A stretch of 64,000 nucleotides of DNA, taken from the NCBI GenBank assembly GCA_034770075.1, contig JAVJAP010000344.1, forward strand, positions 201,501-265,500. The letters are read 5' to 3'. Under the pieces are notes generated by a model. That model was given only the letters and a program-made list of their open reading frames with translations, did not search any database and was not told the DNA's origin. The stretch comes from Aralia elata. Taxonomy: Eukaryota > Streptophyta > Magnoliopsida > Apiales > Araliaceae. Position 1 is the stretch's first letter. Each line of letters starts with the position of its first letter. Of this stretch, positions 23,607 through 35,712 are shown piece after piece. Both the position numbers and the translations under genes were made by a program.

Positions 23607-25543
23607 CTATGGATATGCGTTTTCGGTAGTTCCTGCTCCAATTTCGAGATCTTCTAAACTATCTCGATCGTTTATTACGTTTTGTACTCTTCTTTGTGCG
23701 GCAAGATAATCTCTATAGCAAATGCATATCTCCAACGAATTTGGACTAAGTCTACTTCTTTTTTCATCGAGTACCCTGCCAGATAAAGAAAAACAAGATT
23801 TTGAAGCTATAGTACTGGCTTGGATAGTTAGTAAATCACGGGCCATGGCGGCCAAAGTAGGAAATTGTCGGTTATGTTTTTTTCCAAAATGCAAGTGTAT
23901 CAAAATTTTCAAATTCTTGGTCGGTTAAAAAACTTCTAAAATCAGTACTACAATATAAACTAAGTTCGTTTAAACTGCTTGTGTGTTGAAGTTTTTGGTT
24001 TTTTTGATAATGATTTTAATAATGATGCAAACTTAGAAGATGAAGGGGCGGGGTGGTGTACGTGTAGATCTAGAATATACAGACTCATATTGTTTATAAA
24101 ATTTAGTAAATATATTATTAAAATTTAGCTTAATGTTATTAATATTTTGAGTACCTATATTTTGTACTATATCCTCTAAAACACTTTCCACACCTTCTAA
24201 TTTTATCGTCGGGTTTAACGCCGCTGCACAAATAATAACAGTAGGTATGTCTTCAAAATATTTTTAAAATTTTTCTTCCATATTAAAATTAAGGCCAACC
24301 CAAAAAGGATCATATTTATATTGTTGAAACACATTTGTTATTTCCAAACATGCAAACAGAATATGATGAATTGTAGGATAAGAAACACCACTTAGTATTT
24401 TTGTGTGTTTTTTGAAAACTTTAAGAATATTTAAAAGTTGGCATAATAAATTCCAGTCTTGATTTGTTATTTCATGATCAGTTTGTGTGTTATAAAACTC
24501 CATAAGTATATTTTGACGTTTATAAACATCTTTAAATAAATCATATGTACTATTCCATCTAGTGTTATTATCAAATTTTACTCTTTTAAAATTTTTACTT
24601 CTTGCATGACAAAAAGTTCTAAAATCTTGCATTCTTCTATTTGAACCATATATAAAACCAATCATACCACGAATTTTATATATTGTTTTTGCAAGTAAAT
24701 GAATCCAGATTGTACAATCAAATATATTTATGGCATACACATCTAACATGAAAAAATACACCATTTACTACAGACTTTAAATCATTTTTTAATATATTAA
24801 CAGAACTAGTATTATTGGTTGCATTATCTAAACTAATACTCATTATTTTATCTTTAATTTTGAAAGTACGAATTATTGACATAATTTGAGCATATATTGA
24901 TTTACCAGTATGTGGTAATTCAAAATATTCAAATCCTATTATTTGTTTTTGCATAAACATTTCAGAATCTATCCAATGAGCTGTAATACAATTATAGCTA
25001 ATTCCAAGTTGATGATTAGCAGACCAAGTATCACTAGTTAAACAAATTTTACCGTCAAAATTATCAAAATATTCAATTAATTCATTTTTAGCTATATTAT
25101 ATAATTTAATTGCATCACATTTAGTAGTCATTCGACTTACTTGTTTATATTTCGGTTACAATGCACCTTGAATGTAGTCGGTACAACGCGCATCGTCAAA
25201 AAATTGAATGGACGCTCCTTCTCGATCACTAACTTAGCTTGCCACTCCTTTTATAATAGTTGATCGTAACTCCAATTGTGACCAGAACGATCGATTTGTG
25301 ATTGAGAGCCTTCATCAGTTCTTTTATGCTTTTTCAAACACGACTCATAGTGGCGAAGTAATGTGTTATTTCCTTTAATCCCAAAAAAATTGTTACATAT
25401 TTTGCATTGAGCTTTTTTAACACCTTTAGCAATCCACACTTCGATGAAATGATCCTAAATAGCTGTTGTACGGTACTCGAACTCGGGATTTTTGAATCAT
25501 TTTGAATAAATAATGGCACTTGTAGAATATTGAAAGAATCCAT
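23607..25543 (-). pseudogene. hAT transposase, broken into several frames
   Basis: Reading leftwards: a BED-type zinc finger at 25439-25251 (CKICNNFF, then LLRHYESC); the catalytic region at 25131-24718 (LTSDTWSANHQLGISY, SLDNATNN, FFHVRCVCH); NTRWNSTYDLF in the 24764-24264 piece; and the hAT dimerisation domain at 23912-23607 (ARDLLTIQASTIASKS, then CFSLSGRVLDEKRSRLSP). The order and motifs match plant Ac/RICESLEEPER-type transposases. Frameshifts separate the pieces, and the stretch about 24240-23930 is degraded. It could only have moved in trans. Confidence 0.9.
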
Positions 25544-26054
25544 TGTAATAATATGAGTGTGCTAATAAAATAAATATTAATACATGAAAGTAAATTATAC
25601 GATTTTTATGGAGAATAGAGAGAAAAATGTGAGGAATTGTAATTTTTTTGAAGTAAATTATATGATTTTTATAGTGAAAAAAATATTCGTTATAAAAATT
25701 ATAGTCGTTAGGTTGATAACGGACTAATGGTACATGAAAGTTAATTTAAATTTTTGAAACTTGAGAAGGTGTCCTTTTTTTGTTTTTATTTTGTTGTTGT
25801 TGTTGGTCATTGAGAAGCAGAGAAGGTGTGTGACTATTATATAATATATATTCATGAATTATGTGTTCTTTGCATATGCTAGCCTAAAGGTGGTCTGAAA
25901 GCTAAAGCCTAAAGGTGTGTTAGCCTAACTTTTATTATTTATTTTTTACTTGAGTTGAACTCAAGCTGTCTCGCATGCGCCTTGGGCAGTGAACTCAAGC
26001 TGTCTTTTGTGACTTTGGATTTGGAATAACTCTTGCACATTTTTAACACGTAAC

Positions 26055-26270
26055 AACTAACAAGCCAGCACGCAGGCCAGACCAGTTAGGCCGGACCAGG
26101 CCAGGCCCAGGCCGAATTCAGGCCACAGGTCAGGCCAGGCTTTGGGGCAGGCTGGTCCAGGCAAGATTTTTGTGCTAAAATGGCAGCCTTTTTAAGCCTT
26201 CCAGACTGGGCCAAGCCGATCCAGGCTTTGATCAGGTCGGACCAAGGCCAGACCGCGGGCCTCGGGCCTT
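26055..26270. repeat. Right subterminal ggcc-rich repeats of the hAT
   Basis: Similar array (ggccggaccaggccagg, caggccacaggtcagg) in mirror position to the left one. Confidence 0.8.
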
Positions 26271-26654
26271 TTGTGCATCTCTAGCGTTATATATTTATGT
26301 GATTTATGTGATGAATTGAATGCATATATAAGTAGGAAATATATATAACTGGAACACAAGAGTTAATAGTTAATTAAACTATTGAATTAGTTAGCTTAAG
26401 TTAATTACGAAATGAAGTATGAAAATGGAAAAGATTAATTTATTAATAATAATAATAAAGAAGTTAGAATGTGATTAACTTGTATTAGTTAATCAATAAA
26501 TATTTAATGTAGTTAAAATATTAAGTTGTGTAGAACAATGCAATTGTTAATGTGATGATTAAATAAGAAATTATTTAATCACATGAGGAGGTAATGTACG
26601 ATATGACAATATAATTTGCCAAGTAAATGTAAATCAAATTAATTATTTGAATAA

Positions 26655-26696
<42 letters not shown>

Positions 26697-29600
26697 TATA
26701 TAGTAAATAAATTGTTTAGAAACAATTTGTGGAAGAAAGTAAGAACTGTAGTTATAGAGCATATATGAGTTATTTAAGCGATTAGTGGAATAAATATTAA
26801 TTATATGATTCATTCATTCCAATTCAAGTGTTTATTTTTGTTATCAGATTTAATTTCATAATTGGTGACATAATTTTTATTATAAGGTTTAATTATCCAT
26901 TTTCGTGAGTAATGGAATTTCAAGTAATTGAAATTACATAATCTAATGTATATGAAAATATGGGAAATATATAATACATATAAAATATACATTATGTAAA
27001 TAGGTAATGTGGGTGTAAAACGGTAATACATGTGTTATGTTATGAGATAGGAATTTAAAACATATATGTTATGAATATACCCTTGCATCTACTGAGAGTT
27101 AGTAAGAAATGATATGTCATGTTGGGCAAGCAGAAGTTGTCCTTAGATTAGACTATAGAGGACACAAAGCTATTCAAAGCAAGAAAGGAAGTAAAGTAGT
27201 CATGACCCATCCCTTAATTTCCATTTGTTCCAAAAAGAAAGTCAAGAAAGAAATAACCTTTGCTCCTTCTCTATGCCCTGCCTTCCATCTGAACCAAAGA
27301 AAGAACAGGGATTGAAGCACAAAGCCATCCCTTAACTCATCCATTCCAAAAGAGAGAAAAGAGGAATAGCCCTTGCACTGCTATATGTTCCAAAATACCC
27401 AAAGTCCCACCGAATTACTTCAATTTCGGCTAAAACCCAGCAGGTTCGGCAGAGAAATAAATTAGTGAGCTGAATTAGGGAAGGGAATTTGAGCAGCATC
27501 AATAAAGGGAGGTTATTAACTGATTGCTAAAGCTAAATTTTAGCAACTCACATTTGATGTAGGGTAAGAGTGATGTTCTTAATTTTTATTTTTTTTAGAA
27601 AATTGAATAATTAGTGCTTGTTTTTTATTGTTGCTCTGATTGGATTATTAATTAGTAAGGAAGAAGTGTTGAAATTGTTGTGTGAAGTAATAAGATGGAA
27701 TTTCTGGGCTAGAATTCACATAAGCATATATGAACTTTGTTTTTAAAAGTGATGCACCTTGCATGTTTGATGAAATGCCTCTATGAGGCTGTCAAGCTTT
27801 AAAATGGGAAATTATTAATATTGTGGGCAAGGTGTCGTTTGTACATATAATATGATGCAAACTTACCTGATGAGATAAATCAAAGTAGGTTTAGAACGAA
27901 GTTATGAGAATTTCATCAAGTCGGGCTCGGTTGGAAGCTGTTGCGACTGAGTAGTTTTAAGCCCTTGTAAAAGTAGTTTATAATGCTCTTTGTGATTGGG
28001 TTATATTTTTTATAAAATAGTTTATAGTACCATGTATAATATATTAAATTTTGGTACTAATCGGATGTATGGATATGGAGTTATTAAATCGCGAAGCAGG
28101 TTAGTTGAGATGGTTGGCTGCAGCAGCAGCAGCTGCGCTATGTTGAGTCGTGCCTCGACATTTCAACTATGTTTTTGACACAAATCGTAATGTGTGGATA
28201 ATAAATGATTTAAAATTTATAACATTAAAATATTATAAGTTAATTAACTTATAATATTATTAATAAATCTTATTAATCTAATAAATTTAGTAAAATAAAA
28301 AATAAATTATTTAAGCTTGAAAATACAAGTTTTAATTGATATTCTTACGACGCGTATATATTGAGATATATAATACACTTTATAAATAATACGTGAGATA
28401 ATGTGAGGTAATGTAAACAAATTACCCGTATTGGATATATCATTTTGGGTTTAAATTGAAGTTAATAGAATATGTATTCGTTCAGCTATGTAATAATCAT
28501 ATGTATGATACATAGGTACTATACGAAGTATTAACACTTCGAGTACGCAAATTTGAATAGAACCAATAGTGTTTTCTTGTGAAGATTATACAAGAATAAT
28601 TGAAGATCGACCGAGGTAAACCGACGAATGAGATTGTGCGAAGGGTGCTTGATGAGAATATAGCAAGTTACGCAATCATAGGCAAGTTTTTCAGTTTTGT
28701 TTATGTTAAATGAACTTGATATTGGTTATGTGCTCGTTATCGTATTATGATAAAATTTTAATAAGTATGTTGAAATATACATGTTTGAATGTCAATGCTT
28801 TATGAATTGCTGAAATCAAGATATGATTGAAGACAATTGAGTTATGGAAACTCAATTTACTTGTGATATGTGCTATATGAGATATAATAAGTTGTTAACA
28901 CATGAAGTATGTTCTAAATACAATATGATGAAATTGGATACATGCATGAAATTGTTGAATATGAGATGTATGAAAAATATGTAAATGCATTGCATAAGAT
29001 CTATGATAGATGTATAAAATGCATAGCATGGTAAACATGATGTATGAAAATTGTTAAACTTGATGGGCCGTTGTGCTCAACCATGCAAAATATGAACTTT
29101 GTAGATGAAAGTGACTTATCAGATAATTATTGCAATAAAGATTCGGAACGCGGTACGATTAGGAAAAGTGTCTCGTTTCGTTAAGATTAGCTTGTACCAA
29201 GCCGATGTTACTTGTTGTTATGTAATTTAATTGAATTATACAAACTTTGCAATGATCAGCAAATAAAAGTTGAGTAAGCGTATTTGTTTTGGATTGAACT
29301 ATTAAACCTTACATCTAATATTGTAAGGTACAAATGTATGATGATAATATTGTTGATTAATGAAATAGATATGTTATGCGGATTGTCGTATATTGTGCTT
29401 ATAAGTACCTAATAGAGATCCAAGTTGTTACATAAATCATATAGTAATTGAATTATGGTTATGAGGATTTAGAAGAATCATTTCATATCAAAATTTGAAC
29501 TTGATGTTCACATATAACAATTAAAATGGATCAAAGTATACATATGATCCTTAATATTTGTATAGATGCTAAAGGTTGCGAATTCTGGAGCTAAGAAAAG

Positions 29601-29895
29601 ACTGAAATAGCTAATTTAATATTTATATTGAATTTGACTATTACATACAGTAAGCGTAAAATTACTTGTGATAAAAATTCAGAATATGAAAGAAAATCAT
29701 AAAAGTTTAAATTTATCCGCATTTTATTGATTATAATATCAATAAATGAAATATAAGTATGATGAGATTGTATTTTTAACGCACAAGATCGAAAATTAAA
29801 TAGTCCTGATTTTGGGGGCATTATAACCTTCATATTCATACATCTACATTTTATTGAATTAATTAAATGGTATGACATAGTGTTTTGTCATCATT

Positions 29896-29909
29896 AAATA
29901 GGGGGAGAT
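29896..29909 (+). other. Copia-B polypurine tract
   Basis: aaatagggggagat directly precedes the 3' LTR. The comparable tract before the Copia-D 3' LTR is aaaaagggggagaa. Confidence 0.8.
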
Positions 29910-30134
29910 TATTAGGAATCTGCATGTAGATTGAAAGGTTGATTTATTGAGGGAGAGATTATTTAGAATCTACATGAGATTACCAATGTATAGATTTGAT
30001 GATGAGATATTTAAAGTATACTTGTAAACGTAAGTTTTGTGAAGTCCTTAATAAAATGATGAATGTACAAGGACTTAGAATAAAGAAAGATCAAACATGT
30101 TAGGTTGATCTCACTAAGTTGATCCAAGTGAATG

Positions 30135-30181
<47 letters not shown>

Positions 30182-32298
30182 TCGACTGAAGTATACCTGT
30201 GAAAGAGAAGCTTTGTAAAGTCCTTATGAAACAAATGTACAAAGACTTAGAACTGAAAAGATCAAAATTATTAGGTTGATCTTAATTATCATTACTTGAT
30301 GAACAATTGATTAAAGTATATTTGTAATGATAAATTTTGTAAAGTCCTTAAGAAACACATGTATAAGGACTTAGAATAAAAAGATCAAAACTGCTAGGTT
30401 GATCGTAATAAAGCTTTCTATGTATAGTCGATAGGACCAATCGATCGTAGAATTACTCTACCAAATCGTAGTGTGATCACAAACAGTAGACTCAGCTCAT
30501 TCAACTGAAGTGCATAAGACAAAGATCGTAGAGCTCTTCTATGAGCCATGGAAATAAGCTGAAGATCGAACAAGAGAAAGCTGATCACAGAAGGATATAC
30601 TCTAAGAATGTTTGAGTATAGTCTCAATCATAAGGAATCTCTGGAAAGACTCTACAAAGGCTAAATTGCAATAATACTCTGCCTGTTCATAAAGAATAAG
30701 TCAGTTCGTAGAGTAACCAAGATTTCGTTGAGTAGCAGCTGATATTGTAAAGACAAAGAGACAACTAGATCGCAGAGTTGTCTTCAGCATCGTAGAGCTG
30801 CTAAAATGTTTAGAGAATAAAGAAAAGTATACTAAGTCTGCCCAAGCATCAAAGAGTACTTATTCGTAGAGCAGAAACTAGAGCAGATCGTAGAGCTGTC
30901 TCGACCATCGTAGAGCAGATCGCAGAACTATCTCATCAATTGTAGAGTAGAACGTCGAGCAAAACTAGTTAAGACTCTACGTTCTTCAGTAAACTCAACG
31001 ATCAAGTCAAGTCTGAAGAACATGTCAGAACGGTTATAAGTCTAACAAGTACAGAGCATTGCAGAGCGTTACAGAGCAAAGATTTCAAGAATACTTCTCA
31101 CCATCTTCAAATTCAGAAAGAGAATCAATATGAAGCTATATCTAAATGACTAAAATAAAGATGTGACATCTCTGAAATATGGTAGAAAGTCTGCAGTCTG
31201 ATGGGACGTTTGCAGAGTTGAAAGCTATATAGACACCTACCTTTAAAGCAATTGTCAAATAATATCTTAGAGCAGAACAACAAATGCACCAATGGATACT
31301 TTGCAACGGGAAGTTTTTTTAAAAAAAAGACTATAAATAGCTTCAAGAATTCAAGTGCAAAAAAAAGAAGAGGAAAAAGAAAAAAAAGGGTGGTGAAGAG
31401 AGAAGATATAAAAGTGAAATTAAAGTGGCAGATCAAAAGGCCAAACAGTAAGAACCACTCTACGATTCACCAAGAACACAAAAAGCTGAATTGATGAATA
31501 AGTAGAGCAATACAACTCTACGACTCAAGATGTGTTCAAAGCTGCTGAGTACTAGATGAAATCAAGCCTCAAAGAAAAGATCAGTGGCATCTTGAAGATG
31601 ATATCATTGAATCTGCTGAGTACCAGAAGGAGTCAAGCCTCAAAGCAAAAATCAGCAGCATCTTGGAGATGATATCAACCAAGCTGCTAAGTACCAAAAG
31701 AAGACGGAGCTTCATTGCAAAGCTTAGCAGCACCTTAAACACAATTATTCAATTGTGATTTACTTGATCTTAGTGATCATTATACCAAGTTTAAGGGACT
31801 TGAAGAGATCTTAGTGATCTGGGACTAATTGTCCACTTTGCCAAGTTGAAGAAACTTAAAGAGCTTTAAGTGTCCTGGACTAAGTATCCGAATACCAAGT
31901 TGAAAAAACTTGAAGAGATCTAAGTGTCCAAACTCCAAGTCAAAGATACTTGAAGGAATCTAAATGATTCAGTTGTACATGGTCGTAGTGACCTTATCCT
32001 TAGTGGATATCTTGCTCGGTGGAGTGGAAAAGTGGATTAGGAGTTATTATTCAGTCTCAACCACTTAAAACATCTTGTGTCATTTACTTTATATCATGTA
32101 CATTCTATCATTATATATTGTTATATCTACTATGAATGTTCCATCCACAAGACTAAATTTAGATCTGTGATTTACTTAATCAATACTGATTAACTGATTA
32201 CTTGTAATACATCTTTAATTAATTTAAAAAGAAAAAGTTTTTAGAGATCTATTCAACCCTCGCTTCTAGATCTATAGTGTGCCTCTTGGGAAACAACA
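29910..32298 (+). repeat. Copia-B 3' LTR
   Basis: A 2389-bp LTR with termini TATTAGGAATC (mutated from TGTTAGG) and GGGAAACAACA. The middle (30420-31530) is packed with gtagag/ctctacgat words, and 31540-31960 has repeated gctgagtacc-aga and cttgaagagatc words. The end ctattcaaccctcgcttct is shared in type with the ends of A, D, E1 and E2. Confidence 0.85.
30137..30174. repeat. (TA)n microsatellite
   Basis: A pure AT/TA run in the Copia-B 3' LTR at the position where the 5' LTR has CA plus TA repeats. Confidence 0.95.
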
Positions 32299-32303
32299 TA
32301 GTC

Positions 32304-34860
32304 CTTTCTGAATCCCAGTGGTCATTTCCTAAATGCCTTATGTGCACTCATCAATAATAATATCCAGCATTCTCTCCATCTGAGCTTTGGAAGACATAAT
32401 TGAGACTCTTTCCAGAATTTGCTCCATTATAGGTTCAGCATAAGTATGTGATGTAAAAGGTATATCGGTATGGGTATAAGAAATTGAAGGTATATCTATT
32501 TGTACAGTAGATTGAGTATGGGTATCAATCGTAGGGTTTTGAGACTCTACGATTGGAGAAGATATAGGAAAAAGTGAGTTAGAGTGTATCTATACAAGAG
32601 AGTTATAGGGTTTTGGGACTCTACGATCGGGGAGTCAGGAATTGGGCTAGAAGGTTGCTCAGTAATCGTAGTGTGGGACACTACGATCACGTCATTGCGA
32701 AGCGGAGGATAAATATTAAAGAATAAAGAATCAGAGATGAAGGTGACTTTATTATATATACTTGAAGAAGAAGAATAATCATAGTTGATTGTTTTGGAGG
32801 CCTAGGAGAGAACCCTTGAAGAATTTTGAGATAAGAGCTTGACATTTGGAAACTTTAAGTAGTTCCACATGATGCAACTCATATCTTCATGTACTATTGC
32901 TCACACCAAGGGCATAACAGGAAAAAAATAGAACAGTAAGTCACTATCGCTGTCATAGATAGTAGTCCTTTTATTTATTTCTAAGCCTGAATTGCAGTCG
33001 TAGAGGTCTTCACCCATGAATACCACTTGCATTCGCCCGACCCTATCCCAATATATTTTGAAGGGGGTCTATAAGAAGTTTCTGGTTGCTCCCCCCTCAG
33101 ATGACGGATCTTCTGGCTTGATGATAGGCGAGCTTGCCTCTCTTCTGATCTCCTAAACAACTGATTTAATGATTTTTGTAAGGATCAAAGAATCATCAAA
33201 AAAGCTGGTATGAGGATCTTCCACCTCCCCCTCAGAAATAGCTTGAATTGATGAGACTACTTTTGGGGTTTTTTTTTTCTTCTTCTCTACATTTTTTACC
33301 TTCTTCTCAGTCATCTTTATTAGCCTTTTCTTCTTTAGCTCAGGTTTAGAGACCTTCACAGTCGGTTCTTCATCATCTTTTTGTGGCTCCAGCATATCAG
33401 CCATCTTAGCCGTCTCATCACTTTCCATTGGCTCTGGCTCTGAGGTCGTCCTAGCCATCTTAGCATCATCTCTTGGCTCTGGCTCTAAGGTCATCCCAAC
33501 TATCTCTTTATCCGCTGCTACTTCAATTTGCTCTACGATCGGAGAGCTGGGAGGCTCTATGATCGGCTTGGCAGACTTAGAATTTTTAATTTGTACAAGT
33601 TTGCCGGACTTAGCCATTTTGGTTAATCTTCCCTTCCTTATTTGTTTTCTATCCTAGTTAGCAAAGGACATACCTTCCTTAGCAGTAACTTCAGTGTTCC
33701 TCCTATCAAGATCTTCAACAATCTCTTCAGTTTGTTCTCTGACAAACTTGGGAAGAGGCTTAACTGTTGTCTTCCTTAGGCGCTTGCTTTTTCATCCCTT
33801 TTTCTTTATTAGCTGAAAGAGAGACACTGACTTCTTCTCCTTTTCCCTCGTCTCGGGAACTTTAGGCTTGTCTTGAGAGTCCCTAAGAATCTCCTCTGAA
33901 TCATCTGAATCAACAGACTGATTATCACTACCTTTTGTTTTTCCCCTCAAATCTCTGACCTTATTCTTCTTCTACTTTTTTTGAGGGGGCTTTTCTACTG
34001 TAGAGCCCAGAGAGGTTCCTTCCTCTATCTGCGTGACCTTTCTTTTCAACTTGGTTGTTATGGGCTTCTGCACCTCACTAAGGGTCTTCTCCCTACCCTC
34101 AGACTGCTTGGATCAAAGGATTTCAACTGGATTCCTTTTTCAGTTATCGAAGAGCTTCATTATAATCCTCTTGTTAACATTGAGGACTTCTCCCTCCTTG
34201 TCCCAAATAAGCTTTTTCATCCTCTTCTTCAGAATGATACTGATGAACTGCCCATAGAATATTTTTGGTATTTACTTTCCTCTGTCCTTCCTCTTCTCAG
34301 CATCATTTATCTATTTGGATATCCAATTTAGTAGAATGGCTCCAAAGTTGATCTACTTCTTCATCACAATAACAGTCATTATCTTCAGTTGGAGCTCACT
34401 TACGGAGTCATGGGCAAAGTCCTTGCATAGAATGCATTTCCTAATTATGTCGACAAGGAACTCATACTTTTGTGAGAACTCCTTCTTCTTCATTCCCTTT
34501 AGCTCCAGGTTCTTCTTGTAACCCATGAGCTCTAGCCCAGACTTTGATGTCGTCAAAGGATGTGACACCCTTAGTCACAAACCTCAGGTGATGGTTCATT
34601 TCCATCACTTCAACTTGGAGAGTGCTACCTTTAACCTTTGTAGTGAGGACGTCATCAGCACAGACTTCATTTAGGTAAAACTCATTTACCATACTTATGT
34701 AGATCCTTGTGTTGGTGTTCAGAGCCTCATAAAATCTAGCCTTTTGCACTAGTACCAGAATAGCTCTAAATTGCACCTCTGTTATTCCAAAATCTTCGAA
34801 GCATAGTTGGTTTATGGTGAGACTTGGTAGCTCAACATCTTCTTTGATATTGATTTGAAC
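32304..34860 (-). pseudogene. Copia-A extra 3' ORF, N-terminal and middle part
   Basis: On the minus strand 34776-34353 encodes the same domain as Copia-B 8774 onward (AILVLVQKARFYEALNTNTR, MVNEFYLNEV, KVKGSTLQV). An overlapping frame (34568-34353) has GYKKNLELKGMKKKEFSQKY and CILCKDFAHDSVSELQLK, near-identical to 9090-9230. 33617-33153 is the Lys/Glu/Pro-rich tail. The region 33150-32304 is degraded. The remaining coiled-coil C terminus is at 8403-7750, split off by Copia-B. Many stops and frameshifts are present. Confidence 0.65.
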
Positions 34861-35359
34861 TGAAAAGGAACAAAAAGTGTCTGAGTTTATAGATTCTTTG
34901 AAAAGCTAGGGCTTAAAAGTTAAAAGGAGAATTTTGAAAGTTTGAGATCTCAGATTAAGTGAATAGTAAAGGTCAGATGAAAATTTTGAAATATATTTAA
35001 GTCACTTCCCTCTAATTCGGCTGAGTGGGACACGTTTCGAGCGGTTATTGAGCACACTTCGCGTCATAACTGCTATTTACTGCTATAGAGCAGTTACTTT
35101 TTCCTTTCACTCTCTTTCTCTAGAGTTGACGACCACGTGCTTTAATTACTGTCCTTTTGCTCAGTGATCTGATAGATAACGTAAAGTAAGCCTTTTCAAA
35201 GTCTTTTAACTCTACAATACCTTACTGCTCGACGATCCACCCTACAAACTCCTTCACTCTACAAACATCTTCATTCAGCGAAGTACTCTACGGACTTTGT
35301 TCTTCTTCGATTGTTCAACGATTTCTTGTTGAACGCTCTATAGGCTTTGCTATCTATAG
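34861..35359 (-). other. Leader of the Copia-A extra ORF; reverse transcriptase/RNase H missing
   Basis: No ORF. On the minus strand the integrase C terminus (35360) is followed directly by this non-coding stretch and then the extra ORF. The ~1.5 kb that should hold reverse transcriptase and RNase H are therefore deleted. ctctac-acgat words occur at 35210-35345. Confidence 0.55.
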
Positions 35360-35707
35360 AGTATCCAAGAAACATTCCTTCATCTAACTTGGGCTAAAAC
35401 TTAGTCAGATATCTCTTCCTATTGTTGAGGATGTAGCACGCACAACCAAAGACATGGAAGTAACAGATGTTGGGCTTTTTTCCTCTCCATAACTCGTAGG
35501 GCGTCTTTTTAAGCGTAGAGTGAATCAATGATCTATTCTAAGTATAGTAGGCAATGTTGACAGTTTCAACCCAAAAATATTCAAAGAGACGGGCTACAGC
35601 TAGAAGAGTTTTTCCTACCTCTATGAGTGTTCTATTTAGTTACTCCATTTTGTTGTGGAATACTTAGAGCAGAGAAATTATGATGAATGTTATTATCTTC
35701 ATAGAAC
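35360..35707 (-). pseudogene. Copia-A integrase, C-terminal part
   Basis: Minus-strand translation with one or two frame breaks shows ALSIPQQNGV, NRTLIEVGKTLLAVARLFEY, TPYELWRGKKPNICYFHVFG and CACYILNNRKR. These are typical of a copia integrase core after the catalytic region. It follows on from 38906 once E2 is removed. Confidence 0.8.
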
Positions 35708-35712
35708 TTATC

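Larger units (their letters stand above)
22534..26283 (-). mobile_element. hAT DNA transposon, 3.75 kb, defective
   Basis: It is flanked by a perfect 8-bp TSD, gcgttata (22526-22533 and 26284-26291), and has short imperfect TIRs, CAGGGGTGCACAA on the left and TAGAGATGCACAA on the right. Both subterminal regions are GC-rich with many ggcc/caggcc words. The broken transposase lies on the minus strand. It interrupts the Gypsy-C 3' LTR exactly, since the 5' LTR shows the empty site. Confidence 0.95.
11801..29825 (+). mobile_element. Gypsy-C: LTR element without visible pol, containing E1 and a hAT
   Basis: Two ~3.64-kb direct LTRs, 11801-15240 (plus a displaced end) and 22426-29825 (minus the hAT), are flanked by near-identical acatt (11796-11800) and acctt (29826-29830). 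A polypurine tract aaggggaagaa (22415-22425) precedes the 3' LTR. LTR ends are TGTGAGGATTC/TGTGATGATCC and GGGGGCATTATA. The little internal sequence (about 3.2 kb without E1) contains no recognisable gag, reverse transcriptase or integrase. It is therefore a deletion derivative or a large non-autonomous element. Confidence 0.75.
22426..29825 (+). repeat. Gypsy-C 3' LTR, interrupted by the hAT element
   Basis: The LTR begins TGTGATGATCCG, is interrupted at 22534-26283, resumes at tttatgtgatttatgtgatg and ends gggggcattata. It aligns with 11801-15240 and then with the inverted 17405-17192 piece. Its net length is about 3.64 kb. Confidence 0.85.
8409..32298 (+). mobile_element. Copia-B: copia element inserted in Copia-A, gag-pol deleted
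   Basis: It starts TGTTAGGAATTTAC at 8409 and ends GGGAAACAACA at 32298, with a perfect TSD tagtc at 8404-8408 and 32299-32303. Only the first ~350 bp of the 5' LTR remain. They are joined directly to the extra ORF at about 8774, so the rest of the LTR, the PBS, gag and pol are deleted. The polypurine tract (29896-29909) and the 3' LTR (29910-32298) are intact. Gypsy-C interrupts its 3' non-coding region. Its LTR termini are those of Copia-A's relatives. Confidence 0.85.

Noticed and set aside
23722..23928. 68-codon plus-strand ORF in the hAT
   Set aside because: It is the complement of the hAT dimerisation domain encoded on the minus strand.
12705..27315. A 68-codon ORF (12705-12911 and 27109-27315) conserved in both Gypsy-C LTRs
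   Set aside because: About a dozen nucleotide differences between the copies nearly all change the amino acid, so there is no sign of purifying selection. It persists only because the LTRs are duplicates.
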